Source: W0P28-013 sp051870755
GTDB lineage: Bacteria; Bacteroidota; Bacteroidia; Bacteroidales; Paludibacteraceae
Reading direction: 5' to 3'
DNA: 62,395 nt
Assembly: GCA_051870755.1 (NCBI GenBank)
Contig: JBJECE010000013.1
Span: 1-62,395, forward strand
Shown: positions 60,450 through 62,395 of the stretch, piece after piece
Layout of the letters: the number at the start of each line of letters is the position of its first letter
Numbering within the stretch: position 1 is the first letter of the stretch
The notes under the pieces: model-generated
Database searches by the model: none
The model's input: the letters and a program-made list of their open reading frames with translations, nothing else
What the model was told of the DNA's origin: nothing
Made by a program: the position numbers and the translations under genes

Positions 60450-60862
60450 TGCAACGTATAGTCCTTGATACTAATTGCCTTATTCAGATGCTCTCGCGGC
60501 ATAGTCCATACTACGCTGCATGGAAAGCCTATCAATCTGAAGCTTTTGCATTGTGTGTAAGTAATGATATCATAACAGAATATCGGGAAATTATTGCAAA
60601 AAAAGCCAATCTGTTTATAGCAGATAACGTTGTTAATTTGATTTTGCATCATCCATTAACAGAACTATTTGACCCGAAATTTCGTTTTGGTTTTATCACG
60701 CAAGATGTGGATGACAACAAATTTGTGGATTGTGCTATTATTGCTAATGCCGACTACATTGTTTCGAATGACAAACACTTTGACGAGTTAAAAAACATAC
60801 CCTCTGAATTTCATGTCAATGTGATTTGTTTGGACGAATTTGTCTTGCCGTATCTCGAATAG
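60446..60862 (+). CDS. PIN-domain toxin (putative RNase)
   Basis: 138 aa. The PIN fold is shown by VLDTNCLIQML with the first metal-binding Asp (Asp7), then an acidic helix (IITEYREII) with Glu, DVDDNKFVDCAIIANADY with two Asp, and IVSNDKHFDEL with the last Asp. PIN toxins cleave tRNA or rRNA. The length is typical for the 'PIN family, putative toxin component' group. It is followed by a 33-nt tandem-repeat pair and the AAA ATPase on the other strand. Confidence 0.88.
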   Translation: MMQRIVLDTNCLIQMLSRHSPYYAAWKAYQSEAFALCVSNDIITEYREIIAKKANLFIADNVVNLILHHPLTELFDPKFRFGFITQDVDDNKFVDCAIIANADYIVSNDKHFDELKNIPSEFHVNVICLDEFVLPYLE

Positions 60863-60867
60863 TGCAA

Positions 60868-60935
60868 CCGCTCTCCCCAGAATTTTTTATACCGGAATAG
60901 CCGATCTCCCCGAAATGTTTGCGAAATCAGAGTAG
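60868..60935. repeat. 33-nt tandem repeat pair, left copy
   Basis: Two degenerate units begin at 60868 (CCGCTCTCCCCAGAATTTTT) and 60901 (CCGATCTCCCCGAAATG). The same unit occurs at 62339-62395, on the other side of the ATPase gene. The last part overlaps the end of the ATPase frame. Confidence 0.75.
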
Positions 60936-62258
60936 CCCGGCCATATAAATCGGCAATAATTGGGTAGCGGCATCTTTGTTCACGTCCTTGGTGTACAATA
61001 AATATCGCGCGCCTACACGCGACGAAAATTTTGTACAAAAAGCATCCAACGAAACATGTGTTTTGTAGCCTGACGCTTTGACCTCAAGTGGCACAATTTT
61101 ATTGCCTCGCGATAATAAAAAGTCAATTTCGTAATAATGCTTGGCATCTTTTTGCCATGTATAGTAAAAAAGTCTGTTGCCACTGCTACGCAACATTTGT
61201 GCCACCAAATTTTCGTACACATAGCCTAAATTGGCCGGCAATTTGTCGAGTAATAATTGCCGATATATTATGTTGTCGGTAAAGGCTTTGTCCCAAAACG
61301 CCAGCGTAACAAACAAACCGGTGTCGGCGACAAACAATTTGTAACGATCGGGACTTGCGTTGAGCGGCAATCCCACCTGCGGATCGTTGGCATGATATGC
61401 TACGTTTATGGTTTTACTATCCGACAAGTTAAATAAATTTTCAGCCACTTTGTCGGCTTTGACGTCGCCAACGGCTGTTGTAGGATAATAACGTTTGTAG
61501 TTGGCATTTAGCTGTGCCGGTATCGATTTGAAAATAGCCGTCAAGCGCCCCAATGGATCAATTTTATGAAAATCTTCAAGATACAACAAAATAATATCGC
61601 GTTTGACAGCATCGACATCTTGCAAATTGTTTTCTTGCAAATACGCATTGACAGCCTGCGGCATTCCGCCTACCAGCATGTACAAACGCAATTTGCGCAT
61701 CACGGCACGATGTGCGTTCTGCAACGGCTGCCGTTGTTCAAAGAACTGATGCAGCAAATCCATTGTGGCCGTATCGCCCAACGCCCAACAAAATTCTTCA
61801 AAATCCAAAGGCAATAACTCCAAACGCCGTTCTTCGCTCGGAATAATGATGTGCTGAATATTACGCTGAATGCTGATGAGCGAACCGGTTTCGATGAAAT
61901 CGTATCGACCATCGGCTACCAAATGTTTGATGGCTTGGCGTGCACGCGGACATAATTGCACTTCGTCGAAGACGATAACTGCTTGTCGCTCTGTTAGTTT
62001 GATGCCATAGTGCGCTTGCAGCTTCAAATAAAACAAATTCAAATCTTCGAGATCGTCAAACAACGCGACTACTTGCGGCGCCACACGGCTGAAATCCACA
62101 ATCAGATGTTGCGTATATTCTTTTTCTGCAAAGGTGCGTACCAAAGTCGATTTGCCCACACGTCGGGCGCCCTCTATCAACAATGCCGTACGCCCTTGGG
62201 CAGTCCGTTTCCATTGCAACATTTGTCTGTATAATTTACGCTTAAAAACCTGCTTCAT
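60927..62258 (-). CDS. AAA-family ATPase with DUF4143 domain
   Basis: 443 aa. Walker A ARRVGKST (about 31-38), Walker B IVFDEVQLCPRA, and sensor ETGSLISI lie in the N-terminal AAA part. The C-terminal DUF4143 region ends with FLLSRGNKIVPLEVKAS, a PD-(D/E)xK-like motif. This family is common in Bacteroidota, often many copies per genome, and of unsettled function (proposed DNA-binding or mobile-element-linked ATPase). It is flanked by related 33-nt tandem repeats, so the gene may move as a unit. Confidence 0.88.
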   Translation of the reverse strand: MKQVFKRKLYRQMLQWKRTAQGRTALLIEGARRVGKSTLVRTFAEKEYTQHLIVDFSRVAPQVVALFDDLEDLNLFYLKLQAHYGIKLTERQAVIVFDEVQLCPRARQAIKHLVADGRYDFIETGSLISIQRNIQHIIIPSEERRLELLPLDFEEFCWALGDTATMDLLHQFFEQRQPLQNAHRAVMRKLRLYMLVGGMPQAVNAYLQENNLQDVDAVKRDIILLYLEDFHKIDPLGRLTAIFKSIPAQLNANYKRYYPTTAVGDVKADKVAENLFNLSDSKTINVAYHANDPQVGLPLNASPDRYKLFVADTGLFVTLAFWDKAFTDNIIYRQLLLDKLPANLGYVYENLVAQMLRSSGNRLFYYTWQKDAKHYYEIDFLLSRGNKIVPLEVKASGYKTHVSLDAFCTKFSSRVGARYLLYTKDVNKDAATQLLPIYMAGLL

Positions 62259-62338
62259 AACCTTAATTTGATAAATGTATGAAAATCACCGCAAAAGTAC
62301 AGCGATTTTATCAAAAAAACAAATTTTTTTGCCAAAAT

Positions 62339-62395
62339 CCGCTCTCCCCGAAATTTTTTATACCCAAACAGCCGCTCTCCCCGAAATTTTTTATA
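62339..62395. repeat. 33-nt tandem repeat, right copy (runs off the window)
   Basis: Units start at 62339 and 62372 (CCGCTCTCCCCGAAATTTTT); the second is cut by the window end. Period and sequence match 60868-60935, and both blocks are in the same orientation. Confidence 0.78.

Overview
This window is a chromosomal segment of a Bacteroidota species, most likely of the order Bacteroidales. The evidence is the repeated TTTG-N19/20-TAnnTTTG promoter form, the gene families (DUF6048/DUF6452 pair, DUF4199, DUF2723, RpoZ of Bacteroidales type, DUF5723-TSP3-OmpA protein) and the SPII lipoproteins. No rRNA is present. One tRNA (His, GTG) is on the minus strand near 57.1 kb. All family names rest on reading the proteins by eye; no database search was run.

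Layout. (1) 1-2550: an AT-rich accessory patch with decaying genes: a phosphoribosyltransferase broken at an A8 tract, several proteins under 90 aa (two of them similar to each other), and the last ~55 codons of a type I restriction subunit HsdR. (2) 2553-7045 (minus): U32 peptidase/RNA-hydroxylase type protein, MmcQ/YjbR protein, S4 protein, WlbA- and WbpD-like sugar-nucleotide enzymes, and a collagen-motif lipoprotein. (3) 7198-18030 (minus): one glycan operon with a promoter at 18117-18149. It holds a WbsX-family protein, an ATP-grasp, a GT4, two hexapeptide acyltransferases, a PglC-like initiating transferase and a DegT aminotransferase. Embedded in it is a small acyl-making cassette: KAS III, two ACPs, an AMP ligase and two SDRs. 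(4) 18221-18578: a 5'-truncated THUMP-like methyltransferase that abuts a CRISPR array. (5) 18579-20065: 21 repeats of 37 nt and 20 spacers, read right to left from a leader promoter at 20166-20196. (6) 20223-36696 (minus): a ~16.5 kb type III CRISPR-Cas locus best described as III-D-like. (7) 36848-62395: mostly conserved chromosome (patatin, envelope biogenesis, RpoZ, BamD, Omp85 barrel, acyltransferase, deacetylase, DUF2723, NadB, OmpA/TSP3 protein, AlkD-like), followed by an integrase, a lipoprotein, a PIN toxin-antitoxin pair and an AAA ATPase flanked by 33-nt tandem repeats.

The CRISPR locus is the most interesting part. In transcription order it encodes Cas6, Cas10 (GGDD present, no HD domain), a Csm3-like Cas7, Csx10, a double-RAMP Cas7 fusion, a small type III protein, a TIGR03986-like RAMP with an unusual C-terminal extension, a possible 49-aa protein, a Can2/Card1-like CARF nuclease, two tandem TM1812/Csx1-type CARF-HEPN RNases, a small protein I cannot name (candidate cyclic-oligoadenylate sink or ring nuclease), a TPR-cold-shock fusion overlapping cas1, Cas1, a CRISPR-associated primase-polymerase, and Cas2 with a long N-terminal extension. 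The expected logic is that the Cas10 complex senses target RNA and makes cyclic oligoadenylates, which switch on up to three effectors. The effector half is markedly AT-richer than the cas1-primase-cas2 half, which suggests that two modules were joined. The TPR-cold-shock protein and the 113-aa protein are the components I would look at first.
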